A stretch of DNA of 64,000 nt from the NCBI GenBank assembly GCA_000620205.1, contig JHVP01000004.1:62001-126000 (forward strand). Reading direction: 5' to 3'. The stretch is from Geodermatophilaceae bacterium URHA0031 (GTDB taxonomy: Bacteria; Actinomycetota; Actinomycetes; Mycobacteriales; Geodermatophilaceae). The notes beneath the pieces are model-generated. The model saw only the letters and a list, made by a program, of their open reading frames with translations, did no database searches and had not been told where the DNA came from. Shown here in pieces: positions 24,358 through 37,261 of this stretch; position 1 is the stretch's first letter; every line of letters begins with the position of its first letter. A program made the position numbers and the translations under genes.

Positions 24358-24451
24358 GCCCCCAGCATCGCCGTCCTGAGTGACGAACACGTGACGGGGT
24401 CCCCTGCGCGCCGCACCGCCCCCGCACAGGCCCGGTGGCGATGATCGTGGT

Positions 24452-25156
24452 GTGGAGGCCCTCGACCGGTTCTGGACCCGCGTCAGCGCCCCTTCTCCTC
24501 CGCTGCCCGGCTGGCTGCTGGCGCTCAGCGCGGTGCTCGCCGCCGTGCTGGTGCTCTCCCCGGCGCTGTGGGGACGCTCCCGGCACGCGGTCACCATCGC
24601 CCACGAGGGCGCGCACGGCCTGGCCGCGCTGGCCACCGGCCGCCGGCTGTCCGGCATCCGACTGCACTCGGACACCTCGGGGCTGACCATCTCCGCGGGC
24701 CGGCCGACCGGGCCGGGCATGGTGCTCACCGCAGCGGCGGGCTACACCGGCCCGGGCCTGTTCGGCCTCGGCGCGGCCGCCCTGCTGGCCGCCGGGTACG
24801 CGGTCGGCCTGCTGTGGGCGCTGCTGGCCCTGCTGGCGCTGCTGCTGGTGCAGATCCGCAACTGGTACGGCCTGTGGTCGGTGCTGGTCACCGGCGCGCT
24901 GGTGTTCGCCGCGACCTGGTGGCTGCCCGCCGAGGGCCAGGCGGCGTTCGCGCACCTGGTCACCTGGTTCCTGCTGCTGGCCGCTCCCCGGACCGTGGTC
25001 GAACTGCAGGCCAAGCGCCGGCGGGGCGCCGGGCGGGACTCCGACGCCGACCAGCTGGCCCGGCTCACCCGGCTGCCCGGCCTGCTCTGGGTCGGCGTCT
25101 TCCTGCTCGTCGACGTCGGCGCCCTCGTCCTGGGCACCCTCTGGCTCCTGCGCTGA
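24452..25156 (+). CDS. M50B-type membrane metallopeptidase
   Basis: A 234-aa polytopic protein with about six hydrophobic segments. Helix 2 is followed by AVTIAHEGAHGLAALATGRRL, containing the zinc-binding HExxH motif near residue 52, and GYTGPGLFGLGAAALL fits the second part of the M50 fold. Actinobacterial homologues are annotated as M50 family peptidases (peptidase_M50B-like). The target is unknown. The start is GTG 24452. Downstream lies a cluster of palindromes that probably ends the transcript. Confidence 0.85.
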   Translation: MEALDRFWTRVSAPSPPLPGWLLALSAVLAAVLVLSPALWGRSRHAVTIAHEGAHGLAALATGRRLSGIRLHSDTSGLTISAGRPTGPGMVLTAAAGYTGPGLFGLGAAALLAAGYAVGLLWALLALLALLLVQIRNWYGLWSVLVTGALVFAATWWLPAEGQAAFAHLVTWFLLLAAPRTVVELQAKRRRGAGRDSDADQLARLTRLPGLLWVGVFLLVDVGALVLGTLWLLR

Positions 25157-25196
25157 CAAGCGTCCGCCACAGGCATGCTTTCGGCGACGGCAGACC

Positions 25197-25340
25197 CCAC
25201 CAAAAGCACGATTTTGGCGGCGCAGAACGGTCCGCCGAAGGCGCTTTCGGCGGCCCAGACTCCACCAAAAGCACGATTTTGGCGGCTCAGAAGGGTCCGC
25301 CGAAGGCGCGCTCTTGGTGGCGGACAGCCGCCGAAGGCGG
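25197..25340. repeat. 65-bp imperfect tandem repeat of palindromes
   Basis: Two adjacent units, starting at 25197 and 25262, share CCACCAAAAGCACGATTTTG and then GGTCCGCCGAAGGCGC; a partial third unit follows to about 25340. Each unit folds into two hairpins: CCACCAAAA with TTTTGGCGG, and CCGCCGAA with TTCGGCGG in the first unit. Located between the convergent M50 and GH65 genes, so it may end transcription in both directions. Confidence 0.75.
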
Positions 25341-25361
25341 GCTCGTGGTGGAGGACGCGCG

Positions 25362-27734
25362 TCAGTCGCTGGTGGGGCGGTTGCGGCGACGGGGAGCCGC
25401 GTGCGGCGGCTGGTGCACCGGCTCGACGTCCGGCGCCGCGGGGATCTTCCGGTCCTGCGGGTCGGAGGTCACGGTGAAGGTCTCGCCGTGGTGGGCGATC
25501 TCCAGCGGCTCGTCGCCGTAGACCAGCCGGTAGGTCGCCTGCTCGGCGGTCACCGACACGGCCAGGCAGCGGCCCTGGAACACCACCCGGAACGCCAGCC
25601 GGGAGATGCGCGGCGGCAGCCGGGGCGCGAAGGTCAGCCGCCCGTCGTGGTCACGCATCCCGCCGAACCCGGCGACCGCCACCATCCACCCGCCGGCCAG
25701 CGAGGCGATGTGCAGACCGTGCCCGCTGTTGCCGTGCAGGTTCTGCAGGTCGGTCAGCGCCGCCTCGCCCCAGTAGTCGTGGGCCAGCTGCAGGTGCCCG
25801 GTCTCCGCGGCGATCACCGCCTGCTGGGCGGCCGACAGCGAGGAGTCCCGCACGGTGCGCGCCTCGTAGTAGGCGAAGTCGGCGATCTTCTGCTGGAGGG
25901 TGAAGGCGTCCCCGCGCAGGTGCAGCGCCATGACCAGGTCGGCCTGCTTGACCACCTGCTTGCGGTAGATGTCGAAGTACGGGAAGTGCAGCAGCAGCGG
26001 GTACTGGTCCGGCGTCGTCCCCTCGAAGTCCCACTCCTCGTGGTGGGTGAACCCCTCCGACTGCTCGTGGACGCCGAGCTCCTCGTTGAACGGGATGCTC
26101 ATCTGCTCGGCCGCCCGGGTCCAGTGGGCCACCTCGTCCGCGGAGACCATCAGCCGGGCTGCCGTCTGCGGCTGCCGGGCGACGGCGGCCGCCGCCTCGC
26201 GCAGGTTCCGCTGCGCCATCAGGTTCGTGTAGACGTTGTTGTCGACCACCGCGGTGTACTCGTCGGGCCCGGTCACCCCGTCGATCCGGAACCCCCGGCC
26301 GTCGTCGAAGTGGCCCAGTGACGCCCACAGCCGGGCGGTCTCCACCAGCAGCTCGGTGCCGTGGTCGCGGTCGAACTCCTCGTCCAGGGTCGCCCACCAG
26401 TACCGGGCCACCGCGTCGGCGATGTCCGCGTTGATGTGGAACGCCGCCGTCCCGGCCGGCCAGTACCCCGACGTCTCCTCGCCCCGGATGGTCCGCCACG
26501 GGAAGGCGGCGCCGTCCTGACCGAGTACCCGGGCCCGCTCACGGGCCAGCTCCAGCGTCGAGTGCCGCCACAGCAACGCGTCCCTGGCAGCACTGGGCAC
26601 GGTGTAGGTGAGCACCGGCAGGACGTAGGTCTCGGTGTCCCAGAACGTGTGCCCGTCGTAGCCGTCACCGGTGAGCCCCTTGGCGGGGATCGGCTGGCGC
26701 TCGGCGCGCAGCCCCGCCTGCAGGACGTGGAACATGCCGACCCGCACGGCCTGCTGCAGCTCGTCGTCGCCCTCGATCTCGACGTCGGCCTCGTCCCAGT
26801 GCCGGTCCAGCAGCTCGCGCTGCTCGCGCACCAGCCGGTCCCACCCGGCGAGCTTGGCGGTGGCCAGCGCCCCCTCGACCTGGTCCCGGACGGCGGCCGA
26901 GGACCTACGGCTGGACCAGCCGTAGGCCAGGTACTTGACCAGCCGCAGCTTGGTACCGGCCGGCAGCCGGGCGGCGAGGGTGTAGCGGGCCAGGTCCGCG
27001 GACACCTCGAGGTCCTCGGTGGCCTGGTCCGGCACGTCGACCTCGTGGTCCATCCCGGCGGCCATCCGCAGCCGGCTGCCCCGGGTCTGGTGCACCAGGA
27101 CGGCGTGCCGGCCCCGGCCCACGTGCAGCTCGGACTGCAGCGGGCGGTCCATCGCCGCCCCCGCCCGGGGGTCGTCGTTCTGCGCGGTGTTCACCGACTC
27201 GTTGGCCAGCAGGTCCGACTGCAGGGCGATGTACAGGTCGCCGTCCTCGTCGGTGCACTCCACCTGGTACTCGATCGCGGCGATGGAGCGCCGGGTCAGC
27301 GAGACCAGCCGGGTGCTGGTGACCCGGACCTGCCGGCCGCTGGGCGAGCGCCACTCGGTCGTGCGGCGGAGCACGCCGTCGCGGAGGTCCAGCGACCGGC
27401 GGTGCCTGACGACGGTGCCGTACTGCAGGTCCAGCGGGGTGTCGCCGACGAGCAGCCGGATGAGCTTGCCGTCGGTCACGTTGACCACCGTCTGGCCCTG
27501 CTCGGGGAAGCCGTACCCCGCTTCCGCGTAGGGCAGCGGCCGCTCCTCGAAGAAGCCGTTCAGGTAGGTGCCCGGGACGACGACCGGCTCACCCTCGTCA
27601 AGGGTCCCGCGCATGCCGATGTGCCCGTTGGCCAGCGCGAACACCGACTCGTGGGTGCCCAGGGACGTCAGGTCGACGCCGACCTCGGTCAGCGACCACG
27701 GCTTGACCAGGAAGTGCGCGCGTCCTTCCGTCAC
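25362..27734 (-). CDS. Glycoside hydrolase family 65 phosphorylase (trehalose/kojibiose/maltose type)
   Basis: A 790-aa GH65 protein: an N-terminal beta-sandwich ([27 protein letters not shown]...), the (alpha/alpha)6 barrel with [14 protein letters not shown], and the catalytic acid region [20 protein letters not shown], followed by the C-terminal beta domain ([20 protein letters not shown]). GH65 members phosphorolyse alpha-glucosides to beta-glucose 1-phosphate. The neighbouring beta-phosphoglucomutase gene fits, converting that product to glucose 6-phosphate. Which disaccharide is used is not decidable here. GTG 27734 overlaps the upstream stop (GTGA), so the two are coupled. Confidence 0.93.
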   Translation of the reverse strand: MTEGRAHFLVKPWSLTEVGVDLTSLGTHESVFALANGHIGMRGTLDEGEPVVVPGTYLNGFFEERPLPYAEAGYGFPEQGQTVVNVTDGKLIRLLVGDTPLDLQYGTVVRHRRSLDLRDGVLRRTTEWRSPSGRQVRVTSTRLVSLTRRSIAAIEYQVECTDEDGDLYIALQSDLLANESVNTAQNDDPRAGAAMDRPLQSELHVGRGRHAVLVHQTRGSRLRMAAGMDHEVDVPDQATEDLEVSADLARYTLAARLPAGTKLRLVKYLAYGWSSRRSSAAVRDQVEGALATAKLAGWDRLVREQRELLDRHWDEADVEIEGDDELQQAVRVGMFHVLQAGLRAERQPIPAKGLTGDGYDGHTFWDTETYVLPVLTYTVPSAARDALLWRHSTLELARERARVLGQDGAAFPWRTIRGEETSGYWPAGTAAFHINADIADAVARYWWATLDEEFDRDHGTELLVETARLWASLGHFDDGRGFRIDGVTGPDEYTAVVDNNVYTNLMAQRNLREAAAAVARQPQTAARLMVSADEVAHWTRAAEQMSIPFNEELGVHEQSEGFTHHEEWDFEGTTPDQYPLLLHFPYFDIYRKQVVKQADLVMALHLRGDAFTLQQKIADFAYYEARTVRDSSLSAAQQAVIAAETGHLQLAHDYWGEAALTDLQNLHGNSGHGLHIASLAGGWMVAVAGFGGMRDHDGRLTFAPRLPPRISRLAFRVVFQGRCLAVSVTAEQATYRLVYGDEPLEIAHHGETFTVTSDPQDRKIPAAPDVEPVHQPPHAAPRRRNRPTSD

Positions 27735-28459
27735 AGCAGCTCGTCCAGGTCCTGCACGACGACGTCCGCGCCACGCTCGCGGAGGCCCTCGGCCTGGCCG
27801 ACCCGGTCCACCCCGACGACGAAGCCGAACTCCCCCGCCCGTCCCGCGGCCACGCCCGAGAGCGCGTCCTCGAACACGGCCGCCTCTGCCGGTGGCACGC
27901 CGAGGGCGCGTGCGCCGGCGAGGAAGCTGTCGGGAGCCGGCTTCCCGCGCAGCCCGTCGCGCTTGGCGACCACCCCGTCCACCCGCGCGTCGATCAGGTC
28001 GGCGAAGCCGCCGGCGGCCACCACCTGCTCACCGTTGGCCGAGGCGGTGACGACGGCGGTGGCCAGACCTGCCTCCTTGACCGCCCGCAGGTACCGCATC
28101 GAGCCCTCGTAGACCTGCACGCCGTGCTCGTCGAGCTCGCGCAGCAGCAGCTCGTTCTTCCGCGTCGCCACACCGCGGATGGTCGCCGCGTCGGCCGGGT
28201 CGCCGTCGGCGCCCTCGGGCAGCGTGATCCCCCGGCTGGCCAGGAAGTCGCGGACGCCGTCCTCGCGGGGCTTGCCGTCGACGTACTGGTTGTAGTCGTC
28301 CTGGCTGAACTCGGCGGCCGCCGGGTCCCGGCTCCGCAGGAACTCGTCGAAGGTGCGCTTCCAGGCGGCCTGGTGCACCCGTGCGGTCTGGGTGAGGACA
28401 CCGTCGAGGTCGAAGAGGCAGGCTCGGATGTCTTCCGGGAGTCCCAGCACGCGCGACAC
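27731..28459 (-). CDS. pgmB: Beta-phosphoglucomutase, HAD superfamily
   Basis: A 242-aa HAD phosphatase-fold protein. Motif [18 protein letters not shown] (both catalytic Asp), motif [10 protein letters not shown], motif III Lys in [10 protein letters not shown], and motif [17 protein letters not shown]. Subclass I cap with the substrate specificity region KRTFDEFL and [18 protein letters not shown] is typical of beta-phosphoglucomutases paired with GH65 enzymes. GTG 28459 is chosen because the upstream part of the frame is proline/serine-rich noise; GTG 28450 is also possible. Forms an operon with the GH65 gene. Confidence 0.9.
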   Translation of the reverse strand: MSRVLGLPEDIRACLFDLDGVLTQTARVHQAAWKRTFDEFLRSRDPAAAEFSQDDYNQYVDGKPREDGVRDFLASRGITLPEGADGDPADAATIRGVATRKNELLLRELDEHGVQVYEGSMRYLRAVKEAGLATAVVTASANGEQVVAAGGFADLIDARVDGVVAKRDGLRGKPAPDSFLAGARALGVPPAEAAVFEDALSGVAAGRAGEFGFVVGVDRVGQAEGLRERGADVVVQDLDELL

Positions 28460-28612
28460 GTTACGGCGATCTCCCAGGACAGTCCTGTCGAGACCTGCAG
28501 CACCTCCGCCGCTCCGGGGGTGGGTGTTGGTGCTGCGCCCGCAGGGCGTCGGTCGTGCGGGCGTGGGGTTCGAGGATCGTCGGGGACGGCGGGTAGTCGG
28601 TTCGGTCAATTC

Positions 28613-28627
28613 GTTGGGGATAACGGT
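28613..28627 (+). repeat. Motif GTTGGGGATAACGGT, copy 1
   Basis: Exact 15-mer shared with 28934-28948 and 61632-61646. Its reverse complement contains TTATCCCCA, one base from a DnaA-box-like nonamer (TTATCCACA). Confidence 0.8.
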
Positions 28628-28933
28628 TGATGTCAGGGATGTTCCCCGCAGGTGTCATCGGCAGCTCGGCACGGTGTCGGTACGACCCGGGTCCCTCGTG
28701 CCGGCGGGGACGCCGGCCCGACAGCGCTCGGTGGCCGGGTCCTCCCGGCCGGCAGCGATCGCGCCCCACCCGGCACTCCGACCCTCGCGGCGCCCGCTGG
28801 AGGCGTCCCTGCCATGGGCCAGTGGGGCACCGGCCGCTCCTGGTGGTCGTCACTGCCCCGCCCGGGGGGCGGCTCCCCTGATCTGGCGGGGGTGCTCGGT
28901 CGGCCGGGACGCGACGGATGGGTCGGCCTGTTG

Positions 28934-28948
28934 GTTGGGGATAACGGT
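28934..28948 (+). repeat. Motif GTTGGGGATAACGGT, copy 2
   Basis: Exact copy, 321 bp after copy 1; the match to the 61632 copy extends to GGTCGT on the right. Confidence 0.8.
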
Positions 28949-29248
28949 CGTACCCGTGAGCTTGTCGATCCGACGGACCGGGCACCCACGTCGCCGGCTG
29001 CGTGCGGCGCCCTGCACCGACTCCCTGCCCCGTGCCCTCCGGCCCGGCCTCTCAGCGCGCCATCCCGCCCTCCCCTGGCGACCCCGCCCGGCCGCGGCGT
29101 CGTCGCCCCTTCCTGAGCGCCTCGCACCGACGCGATCGCCGCCTCCCCTCCCCCGGACGCTCCAGTCGCGCCGGACGCAGCTCCTCCCCCGTGTCGTTGC
29201 CGTTGCGGTCTGTGCTCGGGGACGGCGCGTCGACCGAGCGGCGCGGCT

Positions 29249-29263
29249 GTCGGGGATAACGGC
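29249..29263 (+). repeat. Motif GTCGGGGATAACGGC, copy 3 (variant)
   Basis: Matches the 15-mer at 13 positions, 315 bp after copy 2. Confidence 0.65.
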
Positions 29264-29409
29264 GGAACGATGAGTCGGGCGGCGGGGGGCGGCAGGTCGG
29301 CAGGGCCCGATCGGGCGGCGTGCCACCCAACTGCCTAGGGTCGGCAGCAGCTGCGGCACCGCCGCTCTCCCGGTCCAGACCGGGAGCCCACGACCCGAGG
29401 AGAACCGGC

Positions 29410-29949
29410 ATGGCCGACCGCCCTGTCCCCCCGAACCCCTACGACTTCCTCCCGCAGGTCCCCTCGTTCACCCTGGAGAGCAGCGACATCGGGCACGGGA
29501 AGCGCCTGCCCGCTCCGCACACCAGCGGCGCGATGGGCGTCCCGGGCGGTGAGGACCGGTCCCCGCAGCTGAGCTGGTCCGGCTTCCCCGCCGAGACGCG
29601 GGGCTTCGCGGTCACCGTCTACGACCCCGACGCCCCGACGACCAGCGGCTTCTGGCACTGGGCGGTCGCCGGCATCCCGGCGTCGGTGACCGAGCTGCCC
29701 AGCGGCGCGGCCTCCGACGGCCTGCCGGCGGGTGCGGTGCAGCTGCGCAACGACGCCGGGTTCGCCGGCTACGTCGGAGCGGCGCCGCCGGCCGGCCACG
29801 GGACCCACCGCTACTACGTGGTGGTGCACGCGCTCGACACCGACGACCTCGGGGTGCCCGCCGAGGCGACCCCGGCCTACCTCGGGTTCACCCTGTTCAG
29901 CCACACCCTCGCCCGCGGCACCATCGTCGCGGAGTACGACGTCGAGTGA
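29410..29949 (+). CDS. YbhB/YbcL family PEBP-like protein
   Basis: A 179-aa phosphatidylethanolamine-binding protein homologue. The ligand-pocket sequence is present: [40 protein letters not shown] (the D-P-D-A-P box and the W-H-W box), then [17 protein letters not shown] and the C-terminal [10 protein letters not shown]. Bacterial members have unclear roles, possibly anion or lipid binding or kinase inhibition. ATG 29410 follows GAGGAGAACC. It ends at a strong hairpin. Confidence 0.92.
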   Translation: MADRPVPPNPYDFLPQVPSFTLESSDIGHGKRLPAPHTSGAMGVPGGEDRSPQLSWSGFPAETRGFAVTVYDPDAPTTSGFWHWAVAGIPASVTELPSGAASDGLPAGAVQLRNDAGFAGYVGAAPPAGHGTHRYYVVVHALDTDDLGVPAEATPAYLGFTLFSHTLARGTIVAEYDVE

Positions 29950-29954
29950 CCCGA

Positions 29955-29990
29955 CGTCCCGCTGGGCCGGTGCGCCGGCTCAGCGGGACG
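29955..29990. terminator. Bidirectional terminator hairpin
   Basis: CGTCCCGCTG (29955-29964) pairs with CAGCGGGACG (29981-29990); the inside adds a GCCGG/CCGGC stem closing a TGCG loop. Lies between the convergent PEBP and GNAT genes and overlaps the GNAT stop codon. Confidence 0.85.
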
Positions 29991-30816
29991 GGCGCTCCGC
30001 CAGGCAGGTGGTGCCGGCCCGGGCGAAGCCGGCCCGCTCGTAGACCCGTGCCACGTCGTCGTCGCCGGCGGACAGGAACACCAGGTCGGCGGTCTGCCGG
30101 GCGTGCTCGACCAGCGCCGAGGTGAGCCCGGCGCCGAGACCGCGGCCGCGGAACCGGGGCAGGGTCGCCACGCCGACCACCTCGCTGATCTCCACGCCGT
30201 CCACGTCGACCGGCTGGTGCGAGCCGATCGCGACCGGCTGGCCGTCGTCGACGGCGACCATCATCACGGTGCGGCCGGCGGCCACCCGCTCGCGCAGCAC
30301 CTCCGTCGGCGGCAGCTCCGCCGGCCCCGGGTCGCCGAGGGCGACGTCCGGCGTCCCGTGCCCGGCCGCGGCCGGCACGGTGGCCACCGGCCCCGGCGAG
30401 GCGAAGGCCAGCTCGGCGAGCCGCTGGTAGAGCCCCAGCTTCGGGTCGTCGGCACCCACCAGGTAGAGCCGGACGCCCACCGGCAGCAGCACCTCGACCG
30501 GGTCGTCGGCGACCAGCAGCGGCAGGTCCTCCACGGCCAGCCCGGCCGACCGCGCGACACCGGCCAGGCCGCGGCAGCGGTCGCCCAGCCACTCCAGGGA
30601 CGCGGGGACGCCCGAGCGCTCCTGCAGCGCGACGGCGGCCCGGACGTCGGCGAGGGTGACCTCGGCCTCGCGCCCCGGCAGCGGGCGGGACGGGTAGGGC
30701 CAGTCCGGCGACCCGATCGGCACGGCCAGTGCGCCCACCTGGTGCACCTGGGCGTCCGCCATGGCCGCGAGGGAGAAGTAGCGCTCGATCCGGTCGAGGA
30801 GCCCGGGCGACGACAC
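29980..30816 (-). CDS. GNAT family N-acetyltransferase
   Basis: A 278-aa protein. The C-terminal 110 residues form the GNAT core: [65 protein letters not shown], with the acetyl-CoA loop R-G-R-G-L-G-A. The N-terminal half ([30 protein letters not shown]...) is a typical extra domain of this actinobacterial group. Substrate unknown. The GTG start appears leaderless with TAGGGT seven nt upstream. Divergent from coaA. Confidence 0.88.
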   Translation of the reverse strand: MSSPGLLDRIERYFSLAAMADAQVHQVGALAVPIGSPDWPYPSRPLPGREAEVTLADVRAAVALQERSGVPASLEWLGDRCRGLAGVARSAGLAVEDLPLLVADDPVEVLLPVGVRLYLVGADDPKLGLYQRLAELAFASPGPVATVPAAAGHGTPDVALGDPGPAELPPTEVLRERVAAGRTVMMVAVDDGQPVAIGSHQPVDVDGVEISEVVGVATLPRFRGRGLGAGLTSALVEHARQTADLVFLSAGDDDVARVYERAGFARAGTTCLAERPSR

Positions 30817-30823
30817 GCCCAGG

Positions 30824-30829
30824 ACCCTA
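30824..30829 (-). promoter_or_regulatory. Predicted -10 of a leaderless promoter for the GNAT gene
   Basis: TAGGGT on the minus strand, 7 nt before the GTG at 30816. Confidence 0.6.
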
Positions 30830-30907
30830 GACGCCACGGGACCGCGGTCGGCCCCGCGCACCCTCAGGACCACCCGGTCGGGGGGTGCCGGGAGCCCGGA
30901 CGGCACC

Positions 30908-31870
30908 ATGGGCGCCGTGACGGTCGGCATGCGAGCGCAGGTCTCGCCCTTCACCGCGTTCGACCGGGAGTCCTGGCGTGCCCTGGCGGCGGGCTCGGAC
31001 CTGCCGCTGGACGCCGCTGACGTGCGGGCGCTGGCGAGCCTCGGCGACCGGATCGACCTCGACGAGGTCGCCACGGTGTACCTGCCGCTGGCCCGGTTGC
31101 TGCACCTGCACGTCACCGCGAGCCGGCGGCTTTGGGCGGCGCAGACCCAGTTCCTGGGAGCGCGCACGGCGAAGGTCCCCTTCGTCATCGCGGTGGCCGG
31201 CAGCGTCGCCGTCGGCAAGAGCACCACCGCCCGGCTGCTGCAGGCGCTGCTGGCCGCCGCCCCGGACACGCCGCGGGTGGACCTGGTGACCACCGACGGC
31301 TTCCTGCTGCCCAACGCCGAGCTCGAGGCCCGCGGGCTGCTGGGCCGCAAGGGCTTCCCGGAGAGCTACGACCGGCGGGCGCTGCTGCGCTTCCTCGCCG
31401 ACGTGAAGTCCGGCAAGCCGGAGGTGAGCGCGCCGCTGTACTCGCACGCGTCCTACGACGTGCTCCCCGGGGAACGCCAGGTCGTCGACTCCCCCGACGT
31501 CCTGGTGCTCGAGGGGCTCAACGTGCTGCAGGCCGGCGGCCGCCCCGAGGGCCGGGTGCCGGAGGTCTTCCTCTCGGACTTCTTCGACTTCTCCGTCTAC
31601 GTCGACGCCAGCGAGCACGACATCTCGCAGTGGTACGTCGAGCGCTTCCTGGCGTTGCGGCGCACCGCCTTCTCCGACACCGCCGCCTACTTCCACCGGT
31701 TCGCCGACCTCACCGACGAGGAGGCGACGACGACGGCACGGGGCATCTGGACGGCGGTCAACGAGCCCAACCTGCGGCTGAACATCGCGCCCACCCGCTC
31801 CCGGGCCCGGCTGGTGCTGCAGAAGGCCGCCGACCACTCGGTGCGCCGGGTGCTGCTGCGGAAGCTCTGA
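30908..31870 (+). CDS. coaA: Type I pantothenate kinase
   Basis: A 320-aa kinase catalysing the first step of coenzyme A synthesis. P-loop GSVAVGKST near residue 98, [11 protein letters not shown] with the catalytic Asp, RKGFPESYD, and the pantothenate/ATP-binding FVYVDAS-like segment [21 protein letters not shown], then W-x-x-x-N-x-x-N-L in [14 protein letters not shown]. Length and motif order match bacterial CoaA. ATG 30908 is used; GTG 30917 and ATG 30929 are plausible alternatives that trim 3 or 7 residues. Confidence 0.95.
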   Translation: MGAVTVGMRAQVSPFTAFDRESWRALAAGSDLPLDAADVRALASLGDRIDLDEVATVYLPLARLLHLHVTASRRLWAAQTQFLGARTAKVPFVIAVAGSVAVGKSTTARLLQALLAAAPDTPRVDLVTTDGFLLPNAELEARGLLGRKGFPESYDRRALLRFLADVKSGKPEVSAPLYSHASYDVLPGERQVVDSPDVLVLEGLNVLQAGGRPEGRVPEVFLSDFFDFSVYVDASEHDISQWYVERFLALRRTAFSDTAAYFHRFADLTDEEATTTARGIWTAVNEPNLRLNIAPTRSRARLVLQKAADHSVRRVLLRKL

Positions 31871-32028
31871 GCCGCCGCCCGGCGAGCCGGGTCACCACAC
31901 ACTGTGCCAACTCCGCGAGGTGACGTCGTCACCTCGGCCTCCCGGCGACGGACGTGACCGCGCGCACACTCGATCCACCGCACGGCAGGCCGATCCGCCC
32001 GCCGCCCGGGTCGGAACAGGAGACCAGG

Positions 32029-32220
32029 ATGTGTGCTCACGTACGTCGCTGCCCCACGGCCGCCGCCGACGACCGGGTGCTCGCCGTGCCCGTCAGCCGG
32101 CACCCCGAGCAGGGCTGGACGCTGCTGTGCAACGGCGTCGTGCTCTTCGACGACGACGGGGAACTGCTCCCCGACGGCCAGGTGGTGCTCGACCGCCGCT
32201 GGCAGCTGGCCACCGCCTGA
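32029..32220 (+). CDS. DUF5999-like small protein
   Basis: A 63-aa protein: MCAHVRRCPTAAADDRVLAVPVSRHPEQGWTLLCNGVVLFDDDGELLPDGQVV. The pattern M-C-x-H-x3-C-P at the start and H-P-E-Q-G-W-x-L-L-C-N-G-V-V-x-F-x-D-x-G-E-L-L-P-D is that of the small actinobacterial DUF5999 family; three conserved Cys and two His could bind a metal. Function unknown. ATG 32029 has AGGAGA eight nt upstream. Stands alone between coaA and a serine hydrolase. Confidence 0.85.
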   Translation: MCAHVRRCPTAAADDRVLAVPVSRHPEQGWTLLCNGVVLFDDDGELLPDGQVVLDRRWQLATA

Positions 32221-32297
32221 GCTCGCCCGGCCACCCAGCGCGGTCGGCGCGCCGGACGTAATGCGCCTGACCTGCGAGTTCCGGGACGCTGGGTCGC

Positions 32298-33254
32298 ATG
32301 GTCGGCTCCGGCGCCGCGCGCGTCCGCCCCCGGCACCGGCTCACCTTGACGACGACGGTGCTCGCGCTGACCGCCGCCCTGGCCTCATCGGTCGGCGAGT
32401 GCTCGGTCGCGCGCGCCGCGGACCCGCACGTCCCGGCAGCCGCGCGACCCGCGGTGCCCCCGGTGCCGGCCGGACCGCCGGCCACCCTGCTGCCGGGAGC
32501 CGTGCCACCACCCCTGGTCCTGGACCCCGCGACCCGGCTGGCCGTGCTGACCGCCGCCGGGGAGTCCGCCGCCCGCGTCGGCGGGACGGTGCACGTCGCC
32601 GTCCGCAGCCCCTCCGGCGCGGAGGTGCTGACCGGCCCGGGTGCCGGGACCCCCGTCCTGACCGCCTCGCTGGTCAAGCTGATGGTGGTGCAGCAGTTGT
32701 TCGCCCGGGACCACGCCGGCCTGCTGGAGCTCTCCCCCCTCGACCTCGACCGGATGCGCCGGGCCGTGGTCGCCTCCGACGACGACGCGATGAGCCTGCT
32801 GTGGGACCGCTTCGACGGCGACGAGCTGGTGGTCGCGGCGGCCGCCGAGTCCGGGTTGACGGGCAGCTCTCCCCCGGTTCGGGCCGGTCAGTGGGGCGAG
32901 GCCGTGACCACCGCGGCCGACACGGCGCTGTTCCTGTCCACCCTCCCCGACCACCTGCCCGCCGACGACCTGGCCACGCTGACCGGCTGGATGGGGTCCC
33001 CGGCGCGCGTCGCCGCCGACGGCTTCGACCAGCGGTACGGGCTGCTCGCGCCGGCGGTGTCCGCCTCCACGGCGGCCGCGGTCAAGCAGGGCTGGATGTG
33101 CTGCATCGGCTCCCGCCGCCAGCTGCACTCGGCCGGCGTCCTCGCCGACGGCCGGGTCGTCGTCCTGCTCGGCGACTTCCCGGTCGGCACGAGCTGGTCC
33201 CGGGCCCGGGCGGCCCTGGACGCCGCCGCCCAGGCCGTCGTCACCGGTACCTGA
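32298..33254 (+). CDS. Secreted serine hydrolase, class A beta-lactamase-like
   Basis: A 318-aa protein with a Sec signal peptide (residues 1-41, hydrophobic core LTLTTTVLALTAALASSV, likely cleavage after ARA). The S-x-x-K motif is TASLVKLMVV (Ser near residue 127), then ASDDDAMSLLWDRF in the place of the S-D-N region and VKQGWMCC near the K-T-G position. The altered second and third motifs argue against a true beta-lactamase; a penicillin-binding or esterase-like function is more likely. A gap of 15 bp separates it from the convergent lipoprotein gene. Confidence 0.85.
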   Translation: MVGSGAARVRPRHRLTLTTTVLALTAALASSVGECSVARAADPHVPAAARPAVPPVPAGPPATLLPGAVPPPLVLDPATRLAVLTAAGESAARVGGTVHVAVRSPSGAEVLTGPGAGTPVLTASLVKLMVVQQLFARDHAGLLELSPLDLDRMRRAVVASDDDAMSLLWDRFDGDELVVAAAAESGLTGSSPPVRAGQWGEAVTTAADTALFLSTLPDHLPADDLATLTGWMGSPARVAADGFDQRYGLLAPAVSASTAAAVKQGWMCCIGSRRQLHSAGVLADGRVVVLLGDFPVGTSWSRARAALDAAAQAVVTGT

Positions 33255-33269
33255 GCGCGGGGTCCTGGG

Positions 33270-34040
33270 TCAGTCGAAGGAGGCGGCGTCCGCTGCCTGG
33301 TCGAGCAGGGCGGTGAACGCGGCCTGGTCCGGCGCCGCCCCGTCGGGAGCGGTCTGGGCCAGCACCAGAGCGCGCGAGCCCTGGGTCACCACGCCCACCA
33401 GACCCGACCGGTCGCCGGCGGGGGAGGTCACCGCGACCGCCAGGGCGGTGGTCGACCCGCCACGGGCGGCGGCGTCGAGCTCGGTGACCGAGAAGGTCGC
33501 CGTCATCTCCCACGGCCCGGTCACGGTCACCTGCGAGCAGTTCTGCAGCAGCTGGTCGACCGGCAGCTGCAGACCCGCCAGCGCCGGCCCGTCGGCGAGG
33601 ACCTCGAAGGTGCGCAGCTGGTCGGTCGTCGCGACCTGCGCGGCGACCTCCGGCTGGTCGGCGGGGAGCTCCGGCAGGGCGGCCAGCACGTCGGCGCAGG
33701 CGGCCGGCTCGACGCCCGTCCCCTCGGGGAGGTCGGCCGCCCCGCCGTGCCCCCACCAGTCGTCATCGCCGGACCACCAGCCGGGCAGGTCGTCGGGGAG
33801 CTGGACGACCTCGGCGTCCGGGCCAAACGCCGACCCGGGCAGCAACCCGGCGGCCAGGTCGCCGGCGGGGGCCTCGGTGGTCTCGGTGGCCGGGCTCGCG
33901 CTCTCCGTTGCCGCCGCCTGGCTGACCCCGACCGGGCCGGCCGCGTCGACCGCCGGCTGGCCGCCGCACGCGGTCAGCAGCACCGCCGCCCCGGCCACCA
34001 GCACCCCGCCCGACACCGACCCCCGCACCGACGTCCTCAT
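33270..34040 (-). CDS. Predicted secreted lipoprotein
   Basis: A 256-aa protein with a signal peptide ending in the lipobox LLTAC (Cys at residue 25). The mature part starts with a Ser/Thr/Ala-rich linker, then a W-rich patch (GWWSGDDDWWGHGG) and a globular domain with two Cys ([15 protein letters not shown]) likely to form a disulfide. The layout resembles extracellular sensor-like lipoproteins of mycobacteria, but no named family is assigned. ATG 34040. Confidence 0.8.
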   Translation of the reverse strand: MRTSVRGSVSGGVLVAGAAVLLTACGGQPAVDAAGPVGVSQAAATESASPATETTEAPAGDLAAGLLPGSAFGPDAEVVQLPDDLPGWWSGDDDWWGHGGAADLPEGTGVEPAACADVLAALPELPADQPEVAAQVATTDQLRTFEVLADGPALAGLQLPVDQLLQNCSQVTVTGPWEMTATFSVTELDAAARGGSTTALAVAVTSPAGDRSGLVGVVTQGSRALVLAQTAPDGAAPDQAAFTALLDQAADAASFD

Positions 34041-34108
34041 GCCGGGATCGTCCACCCTGCGCAGGTGTGCCGTCGACCCCTCGTCGGCCCGCCGTTGCCG
34101 GACCGTGT

Positions 34109-37114
<3,006 letters not shown>

Positions 37115-37121
37115 TGCTGGG

Positions 37122-37127
37122 ACGGTA
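37122..37127 (-). promoter_or_regulatory. Predicted -10 of a leaderless promoter for gcvP
   Basis: TACCGT on the minus strand, 7 nt before the GTG at 37114. Confidence 0.55.
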
Positions 37128-37261
37128 CCAGCGCGGTGCACATCGTCAGCCTCACGGCCGACACCGCGATCACGTGCCGTCCCCCGTCGATGCGGAGCCG
37201 CTTCGTCCCGCCTGCGCGGACCCCTCCGGGGCCCACTCGGCGGGACAGGGCAAGGAAGTTG

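Larger units (their letters stand above)
28460..29409. other. 950-bp gene-free region with three copies of a 15-bp motif
   Basis: No convincing coding sequence on either strand. It contains GTTGGGGATAACGGT at 28613-28627 and 28934-28948, and a 13-of-15 match at 29249-29263, spaced 321 and 315 bp. The intervening segments are GC-rich and not obviously similar to each other. A TAGGGT -10-like box at 29336-29341 probably serves the PEBP-family gene. Confidence 0.65.

Noticed and set aside
32298-33254. Serine hydrolase as a genuine class A beta-lactamase resistance gene
   Set aside because: S-x-x-K is present, but the S-D-N and K-T-G motifs are not in normal form, so resistance is not supported.
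31000-34000. Long open frames on the strand opposite real genes (several over 300 codons)
   Set aside because: Third-position GC bias keeps antisense frames open in this genome; their translations are Arg/Pro/Gly/His-rich without domains.
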